Below, one piece after another: positions 9,064-15,582 of a stretch of 64,000 nucleotides of DNA. Under the pieces are notes generated by a model. That model was not told where the DNA came from and did no database searches. It saw only the letters and a program-made list of their open reading frames with translations. The position numbers and the translations under genes were made by a program. The DNA comes from Acidimicrobiia bacterium (GTDB lineage: Bacteria; Acidobacteriota; Terriglobia; Bryobacterales; Bryobacteraceae): assembly GCA_016871315.1 (NCBI GenBank), contig VFZE01000026.1:1-64000 (forward strand), given 5' to 3'. The first letter of the stretch is position 1. Every line of letters begins with the position of its first letter.

Positions 9064-10860
9064 TCAGCGCGCACCTTCGCTGATCACCTTCTCCAGGTGC
9101 TGCCGCAGCGGCTGGAAATAGGCCAGCATCGCCCGCGTCGAGATGTCCTCGCCCGTTTTCTCCCGGATCACCTGCCGCCAGTCCCGCGTCGCACCCATCG
9201 CCAGGATCTCCTGCAGCCACCGCCCCACTTGCTTGTTCCCGTAATAGTTGCAGCTGCGCGGGTCCTGCTGTAAGATCCGCCGCGCGATGTAGTCGTGCAG
9301 CTGGTACTTGATTACGTAGGCCAGCGCGTAGTCGTAATACTGCGCCGGATCGTCGATGATGTGCGTCTTGGTGCAGGCGTCGCAGTACTGTTCGCCGCGT
9401 TCGCCCGGCGGCTCCATCCCCTGGTACTGCCGCACCATCTCCCACCACCTCTTGTTGAACTGGTCCGGCGGCAAGCCCTTCTCATAAAGCTCGTATTCGA
9501 AGTGCGTCATCGTGCCGGCCGACCATGGCAGAAACACCACCGCGCTGTCCAGCGCCTCGGCCAGCAGAAGGTCCATCGCGTCGATCTTCACCGAAGCCGG
9601 TAGAATCCCTGTCTGGCGCAGATACGGCTCCTGCCGCGCCGCGATCCCGATCAGGTCGCCCAGCGCTTCGTGGAAGGCGCGGTTCAGCCCCTCCCGCAGC
9701 ACGTGCGGCACCTTCTCATTCGAATAGGCGATGTAGTAGTAAACGTGCCCCAGCTCGTGATGGCTGGTTTCAAACCAGCTGAAGTTCGGGATCACGCTCA
9801 TCAGGCTGCGCACGTCGGCGGCGCGGTCAATGTGCCACGCCGAGGCGTGTGTGTTCTTCTTCCGCGTTGCATTCGCCGGCAGTTGATAAAGGTCGGACCT
9901 CTCCCAAAAACTTCGCGGCAGCGGCGGCATCCCGAGTGAGGTGTAAAACCGCTCCGCCTGCTGCACGATCCAGCGCGGCGTCTTGCCCCGGAAATAAGGA
10001 TCGAAATCGGCCGACTCCACCAGCCCCGGCCACTCCTGCCCCCAGCGGTTCCCGATCCAGTGCGCCGGCAGCCGCTCCGGCGCCGGCTGCTTGAACCTCG
10101 CCGCCAGCCGCCGCCGCGCGTACAGATGCAGCTGATCATAAAGCGGCTTCAAGTCTCCCAGCGACTTGTCCATCAGCTGCACCATCTCCGCAACGGTCAT
10201 CCCGTAATCGGCCACCTGTAAATGGAAATAGGAGCTGTAGCCCAGCTCCTTGGCAACACGGTTGCGCAGGTCGCGCAACTCAGCCAGCCCTTGCTTCAGC
10301 GCAGGCCCGGTCTGCTTGCTTACCTCCCAGTACTTGCGCCGCGCGGCCATATCGGTGGAGGTCCGCAGAACCTCGTCGATATCGTTCGGAGTCACCGGCT
10401 TCACGCACTTCCCGCCCCTCTCTTCCAGGCAGAACGTGAATCCGTCGAGCGTCGCCGCCAGCCGCGCCTCCGCCTGGATCCGCGATTGCACGATTTCGGG
10501 AATCGTCCCCGGCGACTCCGCCGCGTTCAGCAGAATCTTATCCAGCTGCCGGAACTCCAGATCCGTCAGCGCTTCCCGGTCCGCCAGCAGCCGCCTCGCA
10601 TTCTCGATCACATACTTGCTTCCGCGGAACGCCGCGTGCGCCGCCTCCGCCCCGATCCGCTCCCCCGTGTTCTGCGCATTCACATCGGTCGCCGCCCGCC
10701 AGTTGGCCAGCGCCGAGGTCGTGTACAGCCGCTGATCGATCTGGTTGTACATCGCCAGAAACGATTGCACTCCCGCCTCGCGTGAAGGCGAAGAGAGCTG
10801 CGTGCAGGAGATAAGGCCCGCCAGCAGCCCGCAGGCGCCCAGTACTCGTGTGAGCTTCAC
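9064..10860 (-). CDS. M2-family peptidyl-dipeptidase (ACE-like) lipoprotein
   Basis: The 598-residue product starts with a lipoprotein signal ending in LISC (Cys19). The M2 zinc site HHELGH is near residue 365, and HEALGD downstream supplies the third ligand. These motifs and the length match bacterial homologues of angiotensin-converting enzyme, which remove C-terminal dipeptides. It is probably anchored in the envelope and used for peptide scavenging. The GTG start at 10860 has no ribosome binding site. A TACAAT hexamer ends six bases before it, so the mRNA may be leaderless. The gene converges with the matrixin gene. Confidence 0.93.
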   Translation of the reverse strand: MKLTRVLGACGLLAGLISCTQLSSPSREAGVQSFLAMYNQIDQRLYTTSALANWRAATDVNAQNTGERIGAEAAHAAFRGSKYVIENARRLLADREALTDLEFRQLDKILLNAAESPGTIPEIVQSRIQAEARLAATLDGFTFCLEERGGKCVKPVTPNDIDEVLRTSTDMAARRKYWEVSKQTGPALKQGLAELRDLRNRVAKELGYSSYFHLQVADYGMTVAEMVQLMDKSLGDLKPLYDQLHLYARRRLAARFKQPAPERLPAHWIGNRWGQEWPGLVESADFDPYFRGKTPRWIVQQAERFYTSLGMPPLPRSFWERSDLYQLPANATRKKNTHASAWHIDRAADVRSLMSVIPNFSWFETSHHELGHVYYYIAYSNEKVPHVLREGLNRAFHEALGDLIGIAARQEPYLRQTGILPASVKIDAMDLLLAEALDSAVVFLPWSAGTMTHFEYELYEKGLPPDQFNKRWWEMVRQYQGMEPPGERGEQYCDACTKTHIIDDPAQYYDYALAYVIKYQLHDYIARRILQQDPRSCNYYGNKQVGRWLQEILAMGATRDWRQVIREKTGEDISTRAMLAYFQPLRQHLEKVISEGAR

Positions 10861-10866
10861 ACCGAA

Positions 10867-10872
10867 ATTGTA
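10867..10872 (-). promoter_or_regulatory. -10 hexamer immediately before the M2 peptidase start
   Basis: On the minus strand TACAAT ends six bases before the GTG at 10860. A transcript starting about seven bases after a -10 element would begin at or next to the start codon. Confidence 0.4.
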
Positions 10873-10916
10873 GTCCAGCCGCTCGACGCAGTGCTTCGGT
10901 GTCCAGCCGCCGATGG

Positions 10917-10922
10917 TATAAA
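10917..10922 (+). promoter_or_regulatory. -10 element of the tRNA-Thr gene
   Basis: TATAAA, continuing as TATAAAAT, starts 19 bases before the mature tRNA 5' end. Upstream sequence shows only a weak -35. Confidence 0.45.
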
Positions 10923-10935
10923 ATAGGTGAGTTGG

Positions 10936-11011
10936 GCCACCCTAGCTCAGTTGGTAGAGCGGCTGATTCGTAATCAGCAGGTCGCCGGTTCGATCCCGGC
11001 GGGTGGCTCCA
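10936..11011 (+). tRNA. tRNA-Thr (anticodon CGT), CCA encoded
   Basis: All arms fold. The acceptor GCCACCC pairs with GGGTGGC; the D stem is GCTC/GAGC; the anticodon stem GCTGA/TCAGC closes the loop TTCGTAA with anticodon CGT, which reads ACG; the T stem GCCGG/CCGGC closes TTCGATC; the discriminator T and CCA end at 11011. The gene marks the left edge of a degraded island: copies of its 3' half recur at 11916 and, less exactly, at 12767. Such 3'-end copies are the usual trace of integrase-mediated insertion at a tRNA. Confidence 0.97.
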
Positions 11012-11170
11012 GAATAAAATCAACGTTTAGAGGCCCGCCAACGGCGCGGCTGGTCACTGGGGCGGCGCTGGCGGATGGATCCGAGAATCTGATCGATCGT
11101 CAAATCCTTCTGCCACTGCTCGCGGTCGCGCGTATAGTCGCCCGCGCCGGCGCGATTCAAGCGCAAGAAC
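10967..11170 (+). repeat. direct repeat copy 1, from the tRNA anticodon loop into flanking DNA
   Basis: These 204 bases recur at 11916-12119 with only two differences that I can see: C versus T in the GGATGGATYCGAG stretch, and C versus G at 11162/12111. The repeat starts inside the tRNA anticodon loop, covers the whole tRNA 3' half and continues 159 bases beyond it into the 3' part of an 87-codon gene. The near identity suggests a recent duplication or unequal exchange. Confidence 0.93.
11020..11165 (-). pseudogene. 3' fragment of the 87-codon island gene
   Basis: This frame encodes RLNRAGAGDYTRDREQWQ and KDLTIDQILGSIRQRR, the same C-terminal half as the complete 87-residue gene at 11969-12232. 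The upstream half is missing: the frame continues into unrelated sequence after the repeat ends at 11170. It is a by-product of the 204-base duplication. Confidence 0.8.
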
Positions 11171-11284
11171 ACGAATAAAAACGGCTTCGCTGTCGCCAGA
11201 CCCGCCCAACCAAAACCCAAAGAAATCCAATTCACCCTGAATTCCGCCATCCTCGCCGCGACAGGATAGCCAAACACGAGAGGC
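11171..11284. other. intergenic island sequence without a recognised gene
   Basis: This stretch lies between the end of repeat copy 1 and the hairpin downstream of hicA. I see no codon-usage or motif evidence for a protein, only chance frames. It is somewhat richer in A and T than its neighbours. Confidence 0.4.
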
Positions 11285-11305
11285 CCGCTGACTAAATGTC
11301 AGCGG
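11285..11305 (-). terminator. hairpin downstream of hicA
   Basis: CCGCTGAC (11285-11292) and GTCAGCGG (11298-11305) form a perfect eight-pair stem around TAAAT. It lies about 55 bases past the hicA stop on the minus strand. No T run follows, so it could instead be a processing or repeat hairpin. Confidence 0.4.
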
Positions 11306-11359
11306 CCCCATCTGAACGAGCGCTGACGCGGCCGCGATCGATCGAACGGGGACTAACGC

Positions 11360-11577
11360 GCTACAGTGCTTGGAGGAAGTCCTCCAGGCTAATGCCCGCC
11401 TGGCGGAGAATGCTCTGGAGCGTGGCGGCAATGAGGTTTCGATGCATCGGAATGGTGACGCGCCGGGACCCTCGAACCATCCGGGACATGAGAGCCGCTC
11501 TGTCTGGCGACCGAGAAGCCGAGCCGCGCTAGCGCCCTCACGGCTTCAGATCCTGAGATGTCCCGGGGCAGCTTCAC
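11360..11577 (-). pseudogene. hicA: hicA mRNA-interferase toxin, frameshifted
   Basis: The GTG at 11575-11577 starts a frame that encodes KLPRDISGSEAVRALARLGF and VARQSGSH, the usual HicA beginning with the catalytic histidine region. After GSHV the frame drifts into unrelated sequence. Reading one base fewer in the CCC run restores the expected end: RMVRGSRRVTIPMHRN, then IAATLQSILRQAGI and LEDFLQAL, with TAG at 11360-11362. A single-base insertion therefore inactivates the toxin, unless it is a sequencing error. The start overlaps the hicB stop by the usual few bases (GTGA). Confidence 0.85.
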
Positions 11578-11798
11578 GCTTGAATCAGGATGGGATCGCT
11601 CACGAAGTGGATTCTGATCCGGGATGGAGCGGATTCCACTTCAAAGTGAACTGCCACTGCCTCCGTGATCTGCTCCTGCAAGTCGCGGAGGTCTCGCCCT
11701 TGAGTCGTAATGCCCCCAGTCCCATCGGGATCGTCCCAAGAAGCGACCAGCCATCCCGATTCCTCGTCTCGCTGCACCTGTAGGGTGATTTCGTGCAT
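11574..11798 (-). CDS. hicB: HicB-type antitoxin
   Basis: The 74-residue product starts MHEITLQVQRDEESGWLVAS and ends with EVESAPSRIRIHFV and DPILIQA. This fits the HicB partial RNase-H-like fold: a beta-alpha-beta core and the SRIRLHFV-type final strand. It lacks a separate DNA-binding domain. Such antitoxins bind and block HicA. It sits directly upstream of hicA with GTGA overlap, in antitoxin-toxin order. Because its hicA is frameshifted it may be an orphan now. An upstream in-frame ATG at 11972 reads the tRNA antisense and was not chosen. Confidence 0.85.
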   Translation of the reverse strand: MHEITLQVQRDEESGWLVASWDDPDGTGGITTQGRDLRDLQEQITEAVAVHFEVESAPSRIRIHFVSDPILIQA

Positions 11799-11915
11799 GG
11801 CCTCGACCTCAATTATTCCACACTCAAGCGGTTGGCCTGCCAGAAGTGCACCGCCCCCTGTGTTGGAGGGAGGACCGTATAGAGTTGTTGGACTGGCTGG
11901 AAGAAGTCCGTATTC

Positions 11916-12119
11916 TTCGTAATCAGCAGGTCGCCGGTTCGATCCCGGCGGGTGGCTCCAGAATAAAATCAACGTTTAGAGGCCCGCCAACGGCGCGGCT
12001 GGTCACTGGGGCGGCGCTGGCGGATGGATTCGAGAATCTGATCGATCGTCAAATCCTTCTGCCACTGCTCGCGGTCGCGCGTATAGTCGCCCGCGCCGGC
12101 GCGATTCAAGGGCAAGAAC
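11916..12119 (+). repeat. direct repeat copy 2, starting with a tRNA-Thr 3' half
   Basis: This is the second copy of the 204-base repeat. Bases 11916-11960 reproduce the tRNA-Thr from the anticodon loop through CCA. No tRNA 5' half precedes it (TCCGTATTC instead), so this is a tRNA fragment and not a gene. The rest lies inside the 3' end of the 87-codon gene. Confidence 0.93.
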
Positions 12120-12232
12120 CGGGCGAGGCCATCGGGACCCAACTCGCGTTGCAGGAGCTCAAGGGCGTGCCGTTCGAATTGCTCGTCCGTTAACTGGTCG
12201 ATGGCGATCGTTGTCCTTGTTCCTTGATCCAA
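11969..12232 (-). CDS. 87-residue island protein of unknown function, third gene of a toxin-antitoxin-like cluster
   Basis: The product includes TTIAIDQLTDEQFERHALEL, LQRELGPDGLARFL and GDYTRDREQWQKDLTIDQI. It looks like a small, mostly helical, charged protein with no signal peptide or membrane segment. I do not recognise a named family. The TTG start at 12232 lies inside the end of the PIN-toxin remnant (43-base overlap), in the order antitoxin, PIN, this gene. That suggests an accessory part of the same locus. Its 3' half is duplicated at 11020-11165. Confidence 0.65.
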   Translation of the reverse strand: MDQGTRTTIAIDQLTDEQFERHALELLQRELGPDGLARFLPLNRAGAGDYTRDREQWQKDLTIDQILESIRQRRPSDQPRRWRASKR

Positions 12233-12440
12233 GATAGCGGATTCCGCACGGGAATTCGAGGGTTGCCCAACTTGCGGGCGGTGCGCTTCAGCAGCCGTTC
12301 GCCGGTCGTTAACAGCACCTCCGCTTGAGCCGATTCAGGCGCCGCGAGATGGAGTGCATCGTAAGGACCGTAGCCCAGCCCGACCAAGCCTTGAGCGCTG
12401 TGAGCCGGCCGAGGCAACAGGCGTCCAGGTAGACTCTCAT
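12190..12440 (-). pseudogene. vapC: VapC-like PIN-domain toxin with internal deletion
   Basis: The frame starts at an ATG (12438-12440) overlapping the antitoxin stop as ATGA, and reads MRVYLDACCLGRLT, which contains the first PIN catalytic aspartate. The next part in another frame reads GLGYGPYDALHLAAPESA, then AEVLLTTGERLLKRTARKLG and PRIPVRNPLSW, the normal C-terminal third of this PIN family. The middle, perhaps 60-70 codons by comparison with usual PIN proteins, is missing, and the join changes frame. The toxin must be inactive. Confidence 0.82.
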
Positions 12441-12655
12441 GCCCGCTTCCGCGAAGCTCGTTTTTCCCGTCGTGCGTCGATGTCGGCGAGGGTTGGCTTC
12501 CGGGAACGCGGGAACTCTACGGCCGGACGCGCGCCAGCTGATACGGACACGCCGGGCGTCACCCAATGGCGATTGATCGTCACTGGCGCTTTCGAGTCCA
12601 GGATGCTAGCCCAGTTCGCCCGGAACTCACGGATTCCAACTTTGGTTCGCGGCAT
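12437..12655 (-). CDS. Phd/YefM-like antitoxin
   Basis: The 72-residue product starts MPRTKVGIREFRANWASIL and continues APVTINRHWVTPGVSVSA, matching the VREFRANL...PVxVTRHGxxVGxxxP pattern of Phd/YefM antitoxins, which bind their own promoter and neutralise a partner toxin. The usual G of RHG is W here and the tail (DIDARREKRASRKRA) is very basic. The stop overlaps the PIN start by ATGA, the classic coupled arrangement. With the toxin destroyed it is probably decaying. Confidence 0.78.
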   Translation of the reverse strand: MPRTKVGIREFRANWASILDSKAPVTINRHWVTPGVSVSAGARPAVEFPRSRKPTLADIDARREKRASRKRA

Positions 12656-12672
12656 TTGGCTGTCTGAGCCTT

Positions 12673-12692
12673 GCTATGTACACAATCATAGC
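12673..12692 (-). promoter_or_regulatory. inverted repeat, likely operator of the phd-vapC locus
   Basis: GCTATG (12673-12678) and CATAGC (12687-12692) are perfect six-base arms separated by eight bases. They end 18 bases before the antitoxin ATG. Phd-type antitoxins repress by binding such palindromes over their promoters, so autoregulation is the simplest reading. Confidence 0.45.
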
Positions 12693-12766
12693 GCCCGTAA
12701 CCTTCGCCGAGTCGAGAGAAAATGGACGGGAATCACGCGGGAGACTTGACAGCCCTGGCTTCCTAT

Positions 12767-12805
12767 ATCAGCAAGTCGCCGGTTCGATCCCGGCGGGAGG
12801 CTCCA
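12767..12805 (+). repeat. third, diverged tRNA 3'-end fragment (att-like scar)
   Basis: These 39 bases match the tRNA-Thr 3' half from the anticodon stem through CCA with two differences: AAGTC for AGGTC, and GGGAGGC for GGGTGGC in the acceptor strand. No 5' half precedes it. The altered acceptor strand means that it derives from a different or mutated tRNA. It marks the right edge of the island. Confidence 0.85.
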
Positions 12806-12808
12806 GCC

Positions 12809-13000
12809 TCAGCCAGCCTGGGCCATCCCTGGCGCTACCCTCGTGTCCTCGGTCTGGCTCGAGGTTGCCACCGACAGCGCCACCAGAGCGGCCCGGCCAA
12901 ACTCCTCCAGATCCTGCTGTGCGTGCTCCTCCGAGCAATACCTCCAACCCTGCATCCGTTTCAGCAATGGCAATCGCTCTTGGCAGTAGAGACAGTTCAT
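12809..13000 (-). CDS. small Cys-containing protein, probably truncated at the island edge
   Basis: The 63-residue product starts MNCLYCQERLPLLKRM and continues GWRYCSEEHAQQDLEEFGRA. The C-x-x-C...C-x-x-x-H pattern looks like a small zinc-binding head seen at the start of longer acidobacterial proteins. After RAALVALS the sequence turns low in pattern and stops four bases from the tRNA scar, so the rest of the gene was probably lost at the island junction. The ATG at 13000 has a strong AGAAGGTGA six bases upstream. Confidence 0.55.
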   Translation of the reverse strand: MNCLYCQERLPLLKRMQGWRYCSEEHAQQDLEEFGRAALVALSVATSSQTEDTRVAPGMAQAG

Positions 13001-13174
13001 AACGTCACCTTCTGTCGAAAATCTCCAGCGCCATCTTTTCTCCGGATGCGCGCTGTCTAATGAGATTCTCTTAGGGCAACTGGGTTGCCATCGCCGGAAC
13101 CCGCCGAAGCTGTTGCATTCCTTACACTCACCACCCCCTCCGGCCCGGCGCACGCGGCGCCTCGGAAATTATGG

Positions 13175-13191
13175 CCGGACAAGATGTCCGG
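13175..13191 (-). terminator. hairpin downstream of the five-gene operon
   Basis: CCGGACA (13175-13181) and TGTCCGG (13185-13191) form a perfect seven-pair stem around AGA, about 40 bases past the last stop codon of the minus-strand operon. A weak T-rich stretch (TAATTT) follows on that strand. Confidence 0.45.
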
Positions 13192-13230
13192 GTTTGCCCC
13201 CCTGCCGCACCAGGCACAGCAGCCTGCCGG

Positions 13231-13668
13231 CTACTTGTCCTTATTCTCCGGCTTGTCGTAGGGCGCGCCCGTGCCCGAGGAGCCCATGAAGAACTTCCGC
13301 CCGTCGGTCAGCGTCACGTCGCGCCCGTTGGCCCGCCGAGACCGGTCCTTGGCCTGATACCCGTCGACGATGATCACCTGTCCGGGCTTGATCGTATCGC
13401 GCTTCAGCCCGCGGCGGAGCAGGCTGTTCGGCGTCCCGCCTTCCACCATCCATACTTGCTTGCCGCCGTCCTCCTTGGTCACTTCCAGGTGGATCCAGGT
13501 GTGCGGATTGATCCACTCCACGCGCACCACCGGTCCCTTCAGCAGCACCGGACGGTTCGGGTCGAACTCGGCGCCGAAGGCGTGATGCGCTTCCACCTTC
13601 CGCGTCAGCGTCAGGCACACAACCAGCGCCGCCGCCAGGGCCAGAATCGATTTCGATAGCTTGCTCAT
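13231..13668 (-). CDS. small exported protein of the DUF6152 type
   Basis: A 145-residue protein with a signal peptide (KSILALAAALVVCLTL) cleaved before AHHAFGAEFD. The mature HHAF-AEFD start and the central WINPHTWIHLEV block are the marks of the family that I know as DUF6152, periplasmic proteins of unknown function. The two histidines at the mature N-terminus could bind metal, but that is inference. It is the last gene of a five-gene operon and has a good GGAAGG ribosome binding site before the ATG at 13668. Confidence 0.82.
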   Translation of the reverse strand: MSKLSKSILALAAALVVCLTLTRKVEAHHAFGAEFDPNRPVLLKGPVVRVEWINPHTWIHLEVTKEDGGKQVWMVEGGTPNSLLRRGLKRDTIKPGQVIIVDGYQAKDRSRRANGRDVTLTDGRKFFMGSSGTGAPYDKPENKDK

Positions 13669-13681
13669 GTTCCTTCCCATC

Positions 13682-14710
13682 TTACTTGGCCTTCGCGGCC
13701 GCTTCGGCTTCCAGCAGCCGAGCCCCGCGCAGGATGCCTTCAAACGAGTAGTTGCCCTCATGGCAGGCGTACTCGTAAATACGATCCTCGGTTGCCGGCA
13801 TGATCATCTCGCCGCTCCAGGGCCGCGTCCACACCGTTGGATCCTCGACGGTGAACTGGTAGAGCAGCGTCCTCGCATCGATCCGCGTGAACCGCTCGAC
13901 CACGTGCAGGTACCGCGTCGCCGAGGTCAACGCCGGCTGATCGGTGAAATTCGTCGTGTCGACAACCAGCGTATCGCCCTCCCAACGCCCCACCGAATCG
14001 CCCAGCCAGCGCCGTATCTCCGGCGGCTCATGCTCTTCGTTCATGCGGATGATGCGCACATCGTGCACCATCTCGTTCAGGATCATGATCCGGTTCGGCG
14101 TCTGCACGATCTGCTTGAGGTTGTTATAAAGCACCGGCAGCATCGGCGGGCCGCCGGTCGAACCAAACCCCAGCAGGCACCGCTCGCCCAGCGGCCGCAG
14201 CTCGGGATCATCGTACGGGCCCGGATTCAGCCCCTCCTTGACCCACCATGCATCGCCTGTGTTCGGACGCGCCAGCGCCACCCGCGCCGCCGCACGCTTG
14301 CGGGCCTCCGGCGTCAGCGGCGGCATCCGCCCGTTCTTCGGATCCGTGATGATCGACGTCCGCCACTTGCCGTTGATCTTGAATGCTCCCGTGCCGCGGT
14401 CCGTCCACACGGTGTTGTAGCCGCCCACGTTGCCCGCCGCACCTTCGGAACCATCGCCGCCCTTGGGTGGCGCGGTGCGGTTCGGATTGCTCGCCTGGCT
14501 GGTCTTGGCCATCCGCGCTGCCTCCATCTTCGCCAGCGCGGCCGCTTCCTGATCGCTCAGCTCCAGCCGGTCGCCCAAGTGATCCGGCCGCAACAGCGGC
14601 GTCAGCGTCGCGATGTCGTAGACGCCCGACAAGTCCGGCTTCCCTTCCGCCGTCCGCGGAATCTGGCCCGGCAGCAGCGCCGCGGCCACCAGCAGCAGTC
14701 CTATGCGCAT
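13682..14710 (-). CDS. exported protein of unknown function, acidobacterial LSGVYD/ACHEGNY family
   Basis: The 342-residue product has a short signal peptide (MRIGLLLVAAALLPGQ). The mature part starts TAEGKPDLSGVYDIATLTPL and later shows RWEGDTLVVDTTNF, RPWSGEMIM and YEYACHEGNYS. The gene upstream encodes a related protein with the same GRWEGDTLVV core, so the two are paralogues. I know this kind of sequence from Acidobacteriota but not its function. A low-complexity Ala/Lys end (EAEAAAKAK) closes it. It lies 13 bases from the DUF6152 gene. Confidence 0.85.
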   Translation of the reverse strand: MRIGLLLVAAALLPGQIPRTAEGKPDLSGVYDIATLTPLLRPDHLGDRLELSDQEAAALAKMEAARMAKTSQASNPNRTAPPKGGDGSEGAAGNVGGYNTVWTDRGTGAFKINGKWRTSIITDPKNGRMPPLTPEARKRAAARVALARPNTGDAWWVKEGLNPGPYDDPELRPLGERCLLGFGSTGGPPMLPVLYNNLKQIVQTPNRIMILNEMVHDVRIIRMNEEHEPPEIRRWLGDSVGRWEGDTLVVDTTNFTDQPALTSATRYLHVVERFTRIDARTLLYQFTVEDPTVWTRPWSGEMIMPATEDRIYEYACHEGNYSFEGILRGARLLEAEAAAKAK

Positions 14711-14720
14711 GACACCCTCC

Positions 14721-15578
14721 TCACCTCTCCAACTTCTTGCGGCGATGCTCGCCAAAGACCAGCTCTTCCACGAACTCCACGCACTTGAAATCCACCAGCC
14801 GCGCGTCCTTCTCCATCCGCCGGTAGAGCGGCAGCGAAATCTTCCAGGGCCGCGCGAACACCTCCGGATCCTCGATCGTCGCCTCATATTGAATATGGTT
14901 GGGCGTCATGAGCCTGTATCGCTCCACCACCTTCATCTGTTCGGTGTGGTGCGTGCCGGAGCGGTCCAGCCACGTCTGATCGTTCTGCCCCGTAACCTCC
15001 ACCACCAAGGTATCGCCCTGCCACTTCCCCACCGACTGGCCCATCCAGCTATCGGTCTCCGGCGGTCCCGGATCGGTGAAGTAAATGTCGCGCGCCGCCC
15101 CCGCATACTCGTACGCGATAAAGAACTGTTTCTCGTTCTGAATAATCTGGAACGGAAATGGCAGGTAGGTGGCACGCGGCACGCCGGGCAGATAACACTT
15201 GATCTCCGGGTCGCGCTCGATCCAATGCTTGCGGTTCTCCTCGCGCTTGGCGCGGGCCTCCGGCTTGTAGGGAATGCTTCCACCCTCCACGATTCCCATC
15301 CCGCCCGGCACCGACGCCACCGCGCCCAGCCGCAGCAGCGGCACCGCCGGAAGCGGACCGTGCGGACCGTCCCGCAGCATCATCGCCGGCCTCGCCATGT
15401 GCCGCTCGATGTCGTAGTGAGCCGAGCCGATGGCCTGCCAGACGCCGTTGAAGTCCGGCTTCCCATTGGACAGCCGGGGCAATTGCTGCGCGCCCGCCGC
15501 CACTGTCAAGATCGAGATTACAAGGATTCGCGGTAACACCGAACTGAAGCTACCACACCAGCACCGGCGCGGCAACAC
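14721..15578 (-). CDS. exported protein of unknown function, paralogue of the downstream gene
   Basis: The 285-residue product contains a signal peptide (VLPRILVISILTVAAGAQ) and a mature start NGKPDFNGVWQAIGSAHYD. It shares GKWQGDTLVVEVTGQNDQTW and the RPWKISLPLYRR region with the next gene. It may act with its paralogue on the same unknown substrate outside the cytoplasm. The first ATG-equivalent is at 15578; GTG at 15539 would give a more usual signal peptide length. It is separated by 10 bases from the downstream gene and 4 from the upstream one, so co-transcription is very likely. Confidence 0.85.
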   Translation of the reverse strand: MLPRRCWCGSFSSVLPRILVISILTVAAGAQQLPRLSNGKPDFNGVWQAIGSAHYDIERHMARPAMMLRDGPHGPLPAVPLLRLGAVASVPGGMGIVEGGSIPYKPEARAKREENRKHWIERDPEIKCYLPGVPRATYLPFPFQIIQNEKQFFIAYEYAGAARDIYFTDPGPPETDSWMGQSVGKWQGDTLVVEVTGQNDQTWLDRSGTHHTEQMKVVERYRLMTPNHIQYEATIEDPEVFARPWKISLPLYRRMEKDARLVDFKCVEFVEELVFGEHRRKKLER

Positions 15579-15582
15579 CTAG

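Noticed and set aside
10538-11023. Minus-strand open frame encoding PPGSNRRPADYESAALPTE
   Set aside because: It is the antisense reading of the tRNA-Thr gene, a well-known source of false proteins; the same happens at 11972.
11171-11284. N-terminal extension of the duplicated 87-codon gene fragment (MFGYPVAARM...)
   Set aside because: The homologous part ends at the repeat boundary; the extra residues come from unrelated DNA read by chance.
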